64,000 nt of DNA, taken from NCBI GenBank assembly GCA_964470965.1, contig CAYYIS010000007.1, positions 62,001-126,000 of the forward strand, written 5' to 3'. Of this stretch, positions 36,679 to 45,087 are shown piece by piece (the first letter of the stretch is position 1; each line of letters begins with the position of its first letter). The position numbers and the translations under genes were made by a program. The stretch comes from CAYYIS01 sp964470965. GTDB taxonomy: Bacteria > JAAXHH01 > JABIQT01. The notes under the pieces were generated by a model. That model made no database searches and was not told where the DNA came from. It was given only the letters and a program-made list of their open reading frames with translations.

Positions 36679-36714
36679 GTCAATATTGACATTGAAATGT
36701 CAGTCCGATATATT
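36679..36714 (+). promoter_or_regulatory. Promoter with nested palindromes upstream of Gfo/Idh-AKR-rhaM
   Basis: A strong sigma70-like pair TTGACA (36686-36691) and TATATT (36709-36714) with the optimal 17-base spacing. GTCAATATTGAC (36679-36690) is a perfect palindrome and TGACATT-GA-AATGTCA (36687-36702) another, overlapping the -35. This arrangement suits a regulator competing with RNA polymerase. Confidence 0.65.
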
Positions 36715-36833
36715 TTCTTGAGTAGCCATTCATTATTAATTTCAGTCATTACCGCAAAGTTTCGAAAAGCTGTTGGACATGAGAAGGTTCCCGATATTCA
36801 ACATTCGGTCTTAGTCGACCCTGAGGAGTTACC

Positions 36834-37895
36834 ATGTCAAATCAGTACCGTGTCGGTGTTATCGGCTGCGGCAGTATTTCGAATCTCCATATGACCGGAT
36901 ACAACGGCGACGAGCGGTTTCAGGTGGTCGCCGCGTCGGATCCGGTGGACGAAGCGCTCAACAGTTTTTGTGGTCGGTACGACATTGCAGGCCGGTATGC
37001 GGATGCCCGCAAGATGCTCGATGAAGAAGCGCTGGATGTGATCAGTATATGCACGTGGCACAAACTGCATGCACCCATGACCATCGCCGCCTGCGCGCGT
37101 AAACCGAAGGCCATTCTGTGTGAAAAACCCATGGGGACCAACATGGGTGAATGCGATGAAATGATGATTGCAGCCAAGCGGAATGAAGTTAAACTGGCCA
37201 TAGCCCATCAGCGGCGGTTCAATCCGGCGTGGACCGACGCCCGAAATCTGCTTGCGGCAGGCGCCGTCGGCGCTCCCAAGCATGTGTGCACCAGCGGCGG
37301 TCAGGGATTGCTCAACGACTGTTCCCACATCTTCGATTTCATGCGGTATGTAATGAGCGATCCCTCAGCGCAGTGGGTCATCGGCAACATTGAAAGGAAA
37401 ACTGACCGCTACGAGCGTGACATCCGGATAGAGGACCGGAGCGCCGGTATCATCGGATTCGACAACGGCGCCATCGGCATGCTGTTGCAGGAACTCGCTC
37501 CCGGGCGCCAGGGCGGCACCGTGTACGGCGAGGACGGAATCCTGGACGTCAGCGAAGCCCGTGTGCGTATGTTGAGCAGCAAAACGGGCACTTGGGAGGA
37601 GCGCCCCTCCGTCGGTGAAGACAACAGCGTCTGCCAGGCTAGAGAACTGGCGGATTGGCTCGACGGGACACTCGGAACATACCGTGGCCAAGCCAGCAAC
37701 GGGCGGGCGGCGGTGGAAATCATCATGGCAATCTACGAATCCGCCCGCCTGCACGAAGTAGTTCAGATGCCGGTACGTACCCACGCTTCTCCGATAGATG
37801 TGATGGTCGATAACGGAGACCTTCCGGTGGAGCGCCCCGGACGCTATGATATCCGGTCATTCCTCCTGCGCGGCGAAGACATGCGACCCGATTAA
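36834..37895 (+). CDS. Gfo/Idh/MocA family oxidoreductase
   Basis: 353 residues. Rossmann motif VGVIGCGSISNLHMTGY (residues 6-22), the EKPMGTNMGECDEM signature near residue 100 with the catalytic Lys, AIAHQRRFNPAW near 125, and a GLLNDCSHIFDFMRYV substrate-domain helix containing the conserved Asp and His. GAGGAG precedes the ATG by 5 bases. It is the first gene of an operon with an aldo/keto reductase (24-base gap) and L-rhamnose mutarotase, so the substrate may be a deoxy-sugar (L-fucose or L-rhamnose) or a derivative; not proven. Confidence 0.88.
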   Translation: MSNQYRVGVIGCGSISNLHMTGYNGDERFQVVAASDPVDEALNSFCGRYDIAGRYADARKMLDEEALDVISICTWHKLHAPMTIAACARKPKAILCEKPMGTNMGECDEMMIAAKRNEVKLAIAHQRRFNPAWTDARNLLAAGAVGAPKHVCTSGGQGLLNDCSHIFDFMRYVMSDPSAQWVIGNIERKTDRYERDIRIEDRSAGIIGFDNGAIGMLLQELAPGRQGGTVYGEDGILDVSEARVRMLSSKTGTWEERPSVGEDNSVCQARELADWLDGTLGTYRGQASNGRAAVEIIMAIYESARLHEVVQMPVRTHASPIDVMVDNGDLPVERPGRYDIRSFLLRGEDMRPD

Positions 37896-37919
37896 ATCTG
37901 ACGAACTTAGGAGTCCCAC

Positions 37920-38912
37920 ATGATTCCACAGGAAACAGCAGAGATCGGCCGGACGGGACTGCATGTGTCACGTCTCGGATTGGGGGGCGCGCCGCTGGCT
38001 GGATTGTTCAGTGGCGTTACGCAGGAGCAGGCGTCGGAAACGATCGAACGGTATCTCGGTCACGGCCTCCGCTTGTTTGACACAGCACCTTTGTACGGAA
38101 GCGGCTTGAGCGAAACCCGCCTTGGTAAGGTTCTGTCGACGAAGGACCGCGACTCATTCGTTCTGGCGTCCAAGGTAGGCCGTCTGCTCGTACCGGATCA
38201 GAACCGGCCTATCGATGTGTGGTCAGAGGATCTGCCCCCGCTGCGAGCGACGTTCGACTACAGCTACGATGCTGTTATGCGCTCCCTGGAGGAAAGCCTC
38301 GGACGCCTTAATCTAGATCGTATTGACATCCTTCATATACACGATCCGGATGATCACTATGAAGATGCGCTCAAACACGCTCAAAAGGCGCTGATTCAGT
38401 TGCGTGGCGAAGGTGTTATTCGTGCAATAGGTGCCGGGATGAATCAGTGGGAGATGTTGGTCCGGTTTGCGAGAGAAGGGGACTTTGACTGCTTCCTGTT
38501 GGCAGGGAGATACACCCTCATTGATCATAGTGGCCTTTCGGAGCTGCTGCCCATCTGCGAAGAAAATCGAATCAGTATAATCGTAGGTGGTCCTTACAAC
38601 AGCGGGATACTGGCCTCGGGAGCGGTGGATGGGGCCACGTTCAATTATGAACCTGCGGCGCCAGCCATAATGGATCGTGTAGCGAAGGTAGAGGCAGTCT
38701 GCTCCCGGCATGATGTGCCGCTTAAAGCGGCAGCGCTGCAGTTCCCGCTAGCCCACCCCGCCATAGCCGCCATCATCCCGGGTGGCCGCTCACCGAAAGA
38801 GGTAGACGAGAACTACCGGATGGTTGCCCACCCGATTCCGACGGACTTCTGGGCGGAAATCCGCGCGGAAGGGCTGGTGCCAGACAATGCACCGACGCCG
38901 TGCATGAGATAA
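37920..38912 (+). CDS. Aldo/keto reductase (D-threo-aldose/L-fucose dehydrogenase-like)
   Basis: 330-residue NAD(P)-dependent aldo/keto reductase. Catalytic tetrad visible: Asp in LFDTAPLYGSG near residue 55-66 with its Tyr, Lys in LASKVGRLL near 83 and His in ILHIHDPDDHY near 142. The C-terminal barrel segment LKAAALQFPLAHPAIAAIIPG is typical of fucose/aldose dehydrogenases. Usual length. It sits between a Gfo/Idh oxidoreductase and L-rhamnose mutarotase, so oxidation of a 6-deoxysugar to its lactone is the likely role, an inference from the operon. Confidence 0.88.
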   Translation: MIPQETAEIGRTGLHVSRLGLGGAPLAGLFSGVTQEQASETIERYLGHGLRLFDTAPLYGSGLSETRLGKVLSTKDRDSFVLASKVGRLLVPDQNRPIDVWSEDLPPLRATFDYSYDAVMRSLEESLGRLNLDRIDILHIHDPDDHYEDALKHAQKALIQLRGEGVIRAIGAGMNQWEMLVRFAREGDFDCFLLAGRYTLIDHSGLSELLPICEENRISIIVGGPYNSGILASGAVDGATFNYEPAAPAIMDRVAKVEAVCSRHDVPLKAAALQFPLAHPAIAAIIPGGRSPKEVDENYRMVAHPIPTDFWAEIRAEGLVPDNAPTPCMR

Positions 38913-38931
38913 AATGATTACAGGAGGAACA

Positions 38932-39264
38932 ATGGACGCTATACAACGCTACGGCATGGTATTGAAGATTAAACCGGACAGAATCGAAGAATACAAGAAA
39001 TATCACGCCGAAATTTGGTCGGGTGTGGCGGATATGATTACCGCCTGCAACATCACCAATTATTCTATATATCTGAAGGACGACTATCTGTTTTCCTACT
39101 TCGAATATACCGGGGATGATTTTGAAGCGGATATGGCGAAAATGAAGGCGGATTCCACAACGCAGGCATGGTGGGACGTTATGATGCCCATGCAGGACCC
39201 GCTGCCTACCCGGGAGGAAGGCGAATGGTGGGCGAATATGGAAGAAGTATTCCATCAGCATTGA
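38932..39264 (+). CDS. rhaM: L-rhamnose mutarotase
   Basis: 110-residue ferredoxin-like dimeric enzyme interconverting sugar anomers (rhamnose or fucose). Seen: the N-terminal strand MDAIQRYGMVLKIKPDRIEEY with active-site His H25 in KKYHAEIW, the central strands NYSIYLKDDYLFSYFEY, and the QAWWDVMMPMQDP segment typical of RhaM. AGGAGG lies 6 bases before the ATG at 38932, which is preferred to an in-frame ATG at 38914. Last gene of a three-gene operon whose products would prepare and oxidise a deoxysugar. Confidence 0.88.
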   Translation: MDAIQRYGMVLKIKPDRIEEYKKYHAEIWSGVADMITACNITNYSIYLKDDYLFSYFEYTGDDFEADMAKMKADSTTQAWWDVMMPMQDPLPTREEGEWWANMEEVFHQH

Positions 39265-39679
39265 TAGTGTGACGGCGTCGTGCTGTCCCAATTCCCACTC
39301 ATTCAAGCATCACGTTGCGTCCATGCAAATCTTCCCGTTAGGCATCCCCGCTGGAAGCAAGGGGCCTGGCCGGCAAAGACAATTTGACTAATGCCTTTGA
39401 GACGGTAGTGTTACAGGGTCTTCCAGGGTTAACTGGCTACGCATATTTTCTGACCCTGAAGGGATTGTTGATCAGGGTGTCTACCCGCGATGATCTGCCC
39501 GCCGGGCCGCGGACGGGATTCCGATCAAATCGTCGGCATCTCAAGCGGTGGCACCATCTCGTTCTCCGCTGCTATTAGACGCCGGATCATAAAGAAATAT
39601 CCGACGGCTCCCACGGTTTTTTTTGGTGTTTAAGGCGTTACCTATCTGGTACAACGGCTGCAATCAGCCAGGAGGATTT
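39265..39679 (+). other. Spacer with unrecognised coding trace
   Basis: About 415 bases. A short stretch (39520-39625) reads IVGISSGGTISFSAAIRRRI in one frame, faintly like a PLP-enzyme phosphate loop, but it is too short to call. No promoter is obvious before the PhyH gene. Confidence 0.25.
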
Positions 39680-40567
39680 ATGAGTTTGACCGACAACCAG
39701 GTTGCGGAGTACGAAGAACACGGCGTGCTGATCGCCGAAGAAGTACTCACATACAGTGACATCGAACCCGTGGTTGAGGCCCTAACCGATTTCCTCAGTG
39801 AGCGGGCGAGGGTGCTTCAGGCCGAAGGCCGCATCGTGGATCTGTTCGAGGGCGAACCGTTCGTCTCCCGATATGCCAGACTGTTCAAGCAGTACAGCGA
39901 CATCGGCCGTGGTATCGACATCATGCAGATGCGTGCGAAAGCCGTGTTCGAGTTCCTGCGAAACGATAACCTGCTTGATGCGGTGGAATCTCTTGTCGGC
40001 CCCGATATCACTTGCTCACCCATCCAGCATATCCGCGCCAAGCCGCCCTCGCATCTGGTCGACGGACCGGACTATCACCACAACGTGCCCTGGCACCAGG
40101 ATTCCGGTGTGGCGTGGGAAGAGTCGGATCGCGCCAAGATCATCACCTGCTGGATTCCACTGGTAGACGCCACGATTGAGCGTGGGTGTATGCACGTGAT
40201 GTCGGATGTTTTCAAAATGGGGCACCTGGAACATCATTCGGACGGCGCCACAACGATAAAACCTGAGCTGTTGCCGGATATGGAACCGTTGCCCCTGGAG
40301 GTGAAAATGGGCAGTGTCGTTTTCCTGAACCAGTTCACGCCTCATCATTCCACCAGCAATCAAACGGAATGGGACGTCCGCTGGAGCATGGATCTGCGCT
40401 ACCAGCCGTACGGCACCCCCACCGGTCGGCCGTTCCATCCCAATTTCTGTGTCCGTAGCCGCAGTCATCCCGATCGGGTACTTACGGATTACAAGACCTG
40501 GTGTGACCTGTGGGTAAACGCTTTCGAGGAAAATGCCCGCAACCCCCAGAAAGCGCACAGGATATGA
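39680..40567 (+). CDS. Phytanoyl-CoA dioxygenase family protein
   Basis: 295-residue Fe(II)/2-oxoglutarate dioxygenase. Iron-binding HxD in NVPWHQDSGVAW near residue 137-139, distal His in FTPHHSTSN near 218 and the 2-oxoglutarate-binding Arg in DVRWSMDLRY. Members hydroxylate lipids, sterols or small metabolites; most bacterial ones have no assigned substrate. CAGGAGG precedes the ATG at 39680. It is followed after 235 bases by a sulfatase, with no obvious separate promoter, so both may be expressed together. Confidence 0.88.
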   Translation: MSLTDNQVAEYEEHGVLIAEEVLTYSDIEPVVEALTDFLSERARVLQAEGRIVDLFEGEPFVSRYARLFKQYSDIGRGIDIMQMRAKAVFEFLRNDNLLDAVESLVGPDITCSPIQHIRAKPPSHLVDGPDYHHNVPWHQDSGVAWEESDRAKIITCWIPLVDATIERGCMHVMSDVFKMGHLEHHSDGATTIKPELLPDMEPLPLEVKMGSVVFLNQFTPHHSTSNQTEWDVRWSMDLRYQPYGTPTGRPFHPNFCVRSRSHPDRVLTDYKTWCDLWVNAFEENARNPQKAHRI

Positions 40568-40802
40568 CATCCATGTTGTTGGCCGGTAGCATTTGTCTAT
40601 GGGAACGGTCACGGAATGCCATCGTCAGAAATTCCATGCTCTCAGCCGGCACACTTGACAATGTTGACAGGGGAATCGGTTCGTCTTCCGACTTGAAAGT
40701 AGAGTGTTGGTACCTCACTGACCCGTTAACCATTCAAAACGCTGTGTTGCGAGCCACCGGTCCGCCTCTCACACAAAATCGAACAAAACATCGGGAACGC
40801 CA

Positions 40803-42296
40803 ATGGCGAACCGCTCACGACCCAACATACTGACTATAATGACCGATCAGCACAGTCCTCACGTCCTCGGCTGCTACGGCAACCCTCTGGTGCGAACTCC
40901 CAACCTGGACCGTTTGGCCTCTACCGGCATGCTGTTTACCAACACCTATTGCGCAGCTCCCCTGTGCGTTCCAAGTCGGATGAGTTTTATGACTACACGT
41001 ACACCGAGCGGTAATCGGGTCTGGGACAACCATCATATCCTGTCGTCCGGGATTCCCACTTGGGCCCATGCGCTCGGCGCTGCCGGCTATGAGACGGCAC
41101 TGGTGGGACGGATGCATTTTGTGGGGAGTGACCACCGGCACGGGTTCGAACGGCGGCCACTCGGAGAATACAGCGCGTTTCATCCTGGCGCCGCTAAACG
41201 AGGAGGAGATCAGTGGACCAAGTTCCCGGGGGCCACATCGGGACAGAGTCGGGTCGCAGTGGAAATCGCCGGTAAAGGGACGACTTCGTATCAGTGGTTC
41301 GACGAGCAGGTCACGGAGGCTGCCTGCGACTATCTTGCAGAGCAGGCGGAGAAAACGGACGATCGCCCCTTTGCCGCGGTTGTCGGCTATGTCCTGCCAC
41401 ACTGCCCATTTGTGGCACCGAAGGCCCTGTTCGATTATTATTATGACAGGGTGCCGCTTCCCGTCGTAGAGGAAGGCCAGCCGGAAACTGTGCGAAGGTA
41501 TCGGGATCTTCGGGGTATTCTGGTGCCGCCGCTATCTGATGAACGTGTCCGGGTGGCGCTGGCGGCATATTACGCGCTTTGTGAGTATTCGGATTTGCTG
41601 ATCGGCCGGGTGCTAGACGCACTGGATCGGCATGGGCTGACAGAGAACACAATGGTCATTTACACCAGCGATCACGGAGAGATGGCCGGGGAGCACGGTT
41701 GCTGGTGGAAAAGCTGTTATTATGAAGGGAGTGCCGGGGTACCTCTCATAGTCCGGCAACCGGGTGTGGTGTCGGAGGGGAGTGTCTCTGACGCCGTTTG
41801 CAATTTAATGGACTTGGGGCCAACAATGATAGATGTCGCAGGTGGCGTCCAGCTGCCGGATACCGACGGCCATTCTTTGGTGCCCCTGTTGATGCAGGAT
41901 GCCACGGACCACTGGCTTGATGAAACGTACAGCGAACTGGTAGATTTCAAGTGCGGCGACGGCAATCCTCTGCCTTCCCGAATGATCCGCTCCGGCAAGT
42001 GGAAATACTGGGAATGTCGAGATTCGGCCAGCCTGCCGCCTGCCCTGTTCGACTTGGAAAACGATCCTGACGAATTGAACGATTTGGGACAGGACTCCGC
42101 ACATAGGAAGGTGAGGAGCGAGTTGTCGAAAAAATTGCATCAGGGCTGGGCACCGGATCATGCTTTACGGGAAGCCCTCGAGGCCCGGGCCAGTCACGAC
42201 ACTATCGCTGCGTGGGGCAAGTCCGTCCAGCCGAAATCTGAGGATCTTCTACTGCCCCCCGATCCGCCGGTGGAAATGGATGTGGAGCTGATGTAG
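40803..42296 (+). CDS. Sulfatase (arylsulfatase family)
   Basis: 497-residue formylglycine-dependent sulfatase. The maturation motif is C55-V-P-S-R59 followed by MSF, so Cys55 would become formylglycine. Metal ligands: TDQH near residue 14-17 and SDHGEMAGEHG near 282-292, with a Lys/His-rich GCWWKSCYYE stretch after it. No signal peptide is seen (MANRSRPNILTIMTDQH), suggesting cytosolic action on small sulfated sugars or lipids rather than on polymers outside. A formylglycine-generating enzyme or anaerobic maturase is not in the window. Close to the deoxysugar genes. Confidence 0.92.
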   Translation: MANRSRPNILTIMTDQHSPHVLGCYGNPLVRTPNLDRLASTGMLFTNTYCAAPLCVPSRMSFMTTRTPSGNRVWDNHHILSSGIPTWAHALGAAGYETALVGRMHFVGSDHRHGFERRPLGEYSAFHPGAAKRGGDQWTKFPGATSGQSRVAVEIAGKGTTSYQWFDEQVTEAACDYLAEQAEKTDDRPFAAVVGYVLPHCPFVAPKALFDYYYDRVPLPVVEEGQPETVRRYRDLRGILVPPLSDERVRVALAAYYALCEYSDLLIGRVLDALDRHGLTENTMVIYTSDHGEMAGEHGCWWKSCYYEGSAGVPLIVRQPGVVSEGSVSDAVCNLMDLGPTMIDVAGGVQLPDTDGHSLVPLLMQDATDHWLDETYSELVDFKCGDGNPLPSRMIRSGKWKYWECRDSASLPPALFDLENDPDELNDLGQDSAHRKVRSELSKKLHQGWAPDHALREALEARASHDTIAAWGKSVQPKSEDLLLPPDPPVEMDVELM

Positions 42297-42795
42297 GGTA
42301 GGCCCAATAGTTAAATTTTTACAGAAGAAGGTGCACAACAGAGACTGATCTCAGAAAAGTCACTTATTACCAGCGGGAGTGGATGGTCCGCATCCCATTT
42401 GGACGTGCAGTCTGCGGTTCAGAATCTTCCATCTCAATGTGTCATCGGAGTGTTTTGTTGCCACGATCCGTTAAATATTCAGCACAACCCTCCTCCGCCG
42501 TGGTCCCCAAACGTCGGGTTCGACATCATAGTACACCGTCCGTGTTTTTCCGTAGGCGGTGCAGTAAGTGGAATGGCCGTCCATGTATTCACATTTCCAG
42601 CATAGACTTAGTGAAGACCAATGTAAAGCGCCTGTCGGCGGTCACGGGAAGGGGTCGATGGGGGGGCTGGAGCGTCCTTTCTCGTGATATCCGGACGAAA
42701 GACAGAGGAATGGATCGGTACACCCGGTCCAAATTTCAATGATTCCGAAATATGTCGAAAAGATACGAGATATGATGTGTCAGTAGGCTTCTCGC
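42297..42795. other. Gene-free region after sulfatase
   Basis: About 500 bases. Open frames on both strands show no conserved pattern and no ribosome-binding sites. Confidence 0.4.
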
Positions 42796-42823
42796 TTGAC
42801 ATTTCGGTAATAATGATTATATT
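42796..42823 (+). promoter_or_regulatory. Candidate promoter for the DEAD-box helicase gene
   Basis: TTGACA (42796-42801) and TATATT (42818-42823) with a 16-base spacer. The next gene starts at 43153, so the transcript would have a leader of about 320 bases. Confidence 0.45.
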
Positions 42824-43152
42824 CTTATATGTTGATTGAAGTAGCACGGCATGATTGTTGTGTGGAATTGCGTTGTTTATTCGCCAGTGGATTGCCTCCC
42901 CTCGCCCGTCATCCCATCCGGTTTTAAACTGCGACTCATTCTTTCCGGCCCATGCGCTGCTTGGTCAGTCATCAGACTACATCACGGTTTACTGTATCGT
43001 TTCGAGGTAAGCGTTTCCAGGCCTCATTACATCGAGAATAGAGCAGGTACGGAACCTAGAACAAGAAAATCATTTAAGGCAAGAGCGAAGCTGATTTTGA
43101 CAGAAACACCTTCGGCCTGGAATTTTGTCTGAAATTGTTTGAGAGGTATTTA
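42824..43152 (+). other. Long leader region of the DEAD-box gene
   Basis: No coding signal is visible in this stretch. A second TTGACA occurs at 43097 but without a convincing -10. Long leaders are common in cold-shock DEAD-box mRNAs, so this may be a regulatory 5' UTR (inference). Confidence 0.35.
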
Positions 43153-44496
43153 TTGCAGACGTTTAAAGAACTAGAGCTGAAACCTGAAATCCTCAGAACT
43201 ATCAAAGAAAAAGGATACGAAAAACCGATGCAGATCCAGTCCCGGGCGATTCCGGTCGTGCTTGCGGGTAAGGATCTTATCGGGTGTGCACAGACCGGGA
43301 CCGGAAAAACGGCCGCGTTCATGTTGCCGATTCTCCATCTCCTGAAAAAAGAAAAAGGGGGGCCTCTCGTCGTGGTATTGGCTCCCACCCGCGAGTTGGC
43401 GATCCAGATTGGTGACGCCACCCGTGGATATGCCGGTCATCTCCCGGTCACTTGTGCAACGGTTTACGGCGGTGTTGATATCCAGCCGCAGATCAAAGCG
43501 CTCAGGAAAGGCGTTGATATTGTGGTTGGTACTCCGGGGCGTATGCTGGATCTGATGCGTCGCAGGTGCTTGACGCTCAAATCGGTGCGCCACCTTGTAC
43601 TGGACGAAGCGGACCGTATGCTGGATATGGGCTTTATGAAGGACGTGGAGCAGATCATTCTCGCCACGCCGAAACAACGGCAGACGATGCTGTTTTCCGC
43701 GACGATGCCTCCGGAAGTCCGTCGCCTGGCAAGCAAATACATGAAGGATGTGGAGGAGATCAATGTTGCTCCACCAGCGACTATGGCCTCCGGTATCACA
43801 CACAGAATTTATCCGGTCCCACAAACTTTGAAGAAGCAGCTCCTGGTGGGGCTGCTACGGGATGAGCCGGTCGATTCCGCATTGATCTTTACACGGACCC
43901 GGCGCAGCGCGGATAATCTGGTAAGATACCTGATCCGAAAAAGCGTATCCGTGACCCATATTCATTCGGACCGCACCCAGCATCAGCGGCAGCAAGCGCT
44001 GAAAGGTTTCCGTTCCGGGACATTCAAGGTCATGGTTGCCACGGATATCGCGGCACGAGGCCTCGATATTCCCAGCGTGTCCCATGTGTTCAATTACAAT
44101 ATACCGGATTGTATCGACGATTATGTGCACCGGGCAGGACGCACGGCACGCGCGGAGGGGACCGGGTTCGCCTGTTGTCTCATGGCTCCTGAAGAGATCG
44201 ACCTTTACAATGCTCTGGAAAACAGATTTGGCCGGGACATGCTGAACTGGACATCTCATCCCGGATTTGACTACCTCAACGAGCCGGCGGAATCGTCCGC
44301 CAAACGTTACCAATCTTCCAACCGCCAGAAATTCCAGGACACCAATAGGTCCCGTAAGGGAGTGGGCGGCCGCTATGAGGACGCAATGGCCCGTACGGCG
44401 TCACCGTCCGCTGTGGAGCAGACAGCAAGTGCGCCTGCGCCTGCGGTGCGTCCTTTTGGACGTTCACGTTCGTCCAGGGCACGGCGGATCGGGTAA
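43153..44496 (+). CDS. DEAD-box ATP-dependent RNA helicase (RhlE-like)
   Basis: 447-residue RNA helicase of superfamily 2. All motifs are visible: Q-motif PMQIQSRAIP, Walker A AQTGTGKT, PTRELA, TPGR, DEAD near residue 153, SAT, VATDIAARGLD and HRAGRTAR near 335. A short basic Arg/Ser/Gln-rich tail (SSRARRIG) ends the protein. The TTG at 43153, with GAGAGG seven bases ahead, is the likely start and gives an RhlE-like N terminus (QTFKELELKPEILRTI); an upstream in-frame TTG at 43135 overlaps that site. Followed by a small acidic protein gene. Confidence 0.93.
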   Translation: MQTFKELELKPEILRTIKEKGYEKPMQIQSRAIPVVLAGKDLIGCAQTGTGKTAAFMLPILHLLKKEKGGPLVVVLAPTRELAIQIGDATRGYAGHLPVTCATVYGGVDIQPQIKALRKGVDIVVGTPGRMLDLMRRRCLTLKSVRHLVLDEADRMLDMGFMKDVEQIILATPKQRQTMLFSATMPPEVRRLASKYMKDVEEINVAPPATMASGITHRIYPVPQTLKKQLLVGLLRDEPVDSALIFTRTRRSADNLVRYLIRKSVSVTHIHSDRTQHQRQQALKGFRSGTFKVMVATDIAARGLDIPSVSHVFNYNIPDCIDDYVHRAGRTARAEGTGFACCLMAPEEIDLYNALENRFGRDMLNWTSHPGFDYLNEPAESSAKRYQSSNRQKFQDTNRSRKGVGGRYEDAMARTASPSAVEQTASAPAPAVRPFGRSRSSRARRIG

Positions 44497-44516
44497 AACC
44501 TGGAGGCGTTGATCAC

Positions 44517-44550
44517 GTTACCCAGTTTCGGATTTCTGGAGCTGGGTAAC
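44517..44550 (+). promoter_or_regulatory. Intercistronic hairpin after the helicase gene
   Basis: A perfect 9-bp stem (GTTACCCAG/CTGGGTAAC) with a 16-base loop 20 bases after the helicase stop. No T run follows. It sits 27 bases before the next start codon and may modulate downstream expression. Confidence 0.45.
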
Positions 44551-44577
44551 TAGCATTGCCTCATCAAGGAGAATGTT

Positions 44578-44943
44578 GTGAACAACAAAGAATTCGAACA
44601 GATGGTAAAAGACGCCTCCCCCCAGGATCTGAGCGATGACGATCTCAATTGTTCAATTGAGTTCTACAGGTATCAGAACAGGATGGAACGTCGGTATCTG
44701 GGCGAATGCATGCAGTTGGCGAGCAGGTTCAAAAAGTACCGGATAGAAGTTACGAAGAGTTTAGAGCTAGCGATGGCTGCTGAGGCCGAGGAAGAAGATG
44801 CGGAAGTAGAAGNNNNNNNNNNNNNNNNNNNNNNNNNNNNNNNNNNNNNNNNNNNNNNNNNNNNNNNNNNNNNNNNNNNNNNNNNNNNNNNNNNNNNNNN
44901 NNNNNNNNNNNNAGAAGATGCGGAAGTAGAAGGTGTTGAATAG
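44578..44943 (+). CDS. Acidic repeat protein interrupted by an assembly gap
   Basis: Starts with GTG preceded by AAGGAG (7 bases ahead). About 77 residues are readable before the gap: a helical basic/acidic N-terminal domain (MNNKEFEQMVKDASPQDL, then a Tyr- and Arg-rich helix) and an acidic tail ending EEEDAEVE. After 100 N the same frame resumes with EDAEVE and ends GVE-stop. The true repeat number and length are unknown. It lies behind the DEAD-box gene, so it may be a partner with an acidic tail; no function is claimed. Confidence 0.6.
   Translation: MNNKEFEQMVKDASPQDLSDDDLNCSIEFYRYQNRMERRYLGECMQLASRFKKYRIEVTKSLELAMAAEAEEEDAEVEXXXXXXXXXXXXXXXXXXXXXXXXXXXXXXXXXXEDAEVEGVE
44791..44931 (+). 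repeat. 21-bp acidic repeat flanking the gap
   Basis: The 21-base unit GAAGAAGATGCGGAAGTAGAA (encoding EEDAEVE) ends just left of the gap (44791-44811), and the same sequence resumes right of it (44913-44931). The gap probably hides a tandem array of this unit. Confidence 0.75.
44813..44912. other. Scaffold gap (100 N)
   Basis: Exactly 100 N, a standard placeholder of unknown size. Both sides share the same repeat unit, so the assembler probably collapsed a tandem repeat. Confidence 0.99.
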
Positions 44944-45087
44944 GGGTCACCCAGTCACATTAAATCACAGTCAGCCCTCGCTTTAATCCTTCTACAGCTG
45001 TTCCTTAACGGCTCCTCTATGCCCGCCTTGTTGACATTGAAACGGCCGGGCATAAAGGAATGCCGCAGGTTGCTCCCCTCCCCCCGG

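Noticed and set aside
39520..39625. Short PLP-enzyme-like phosphate loop
   Set aside because: Only about 35 codons, with no other conserved segment of such an enzyme in any frame nearby.
40655..40669. Two TTGACA boxes upstream of the sulfatase
   Set aside because: No acceptable -10 at 16-18 bases from either box.
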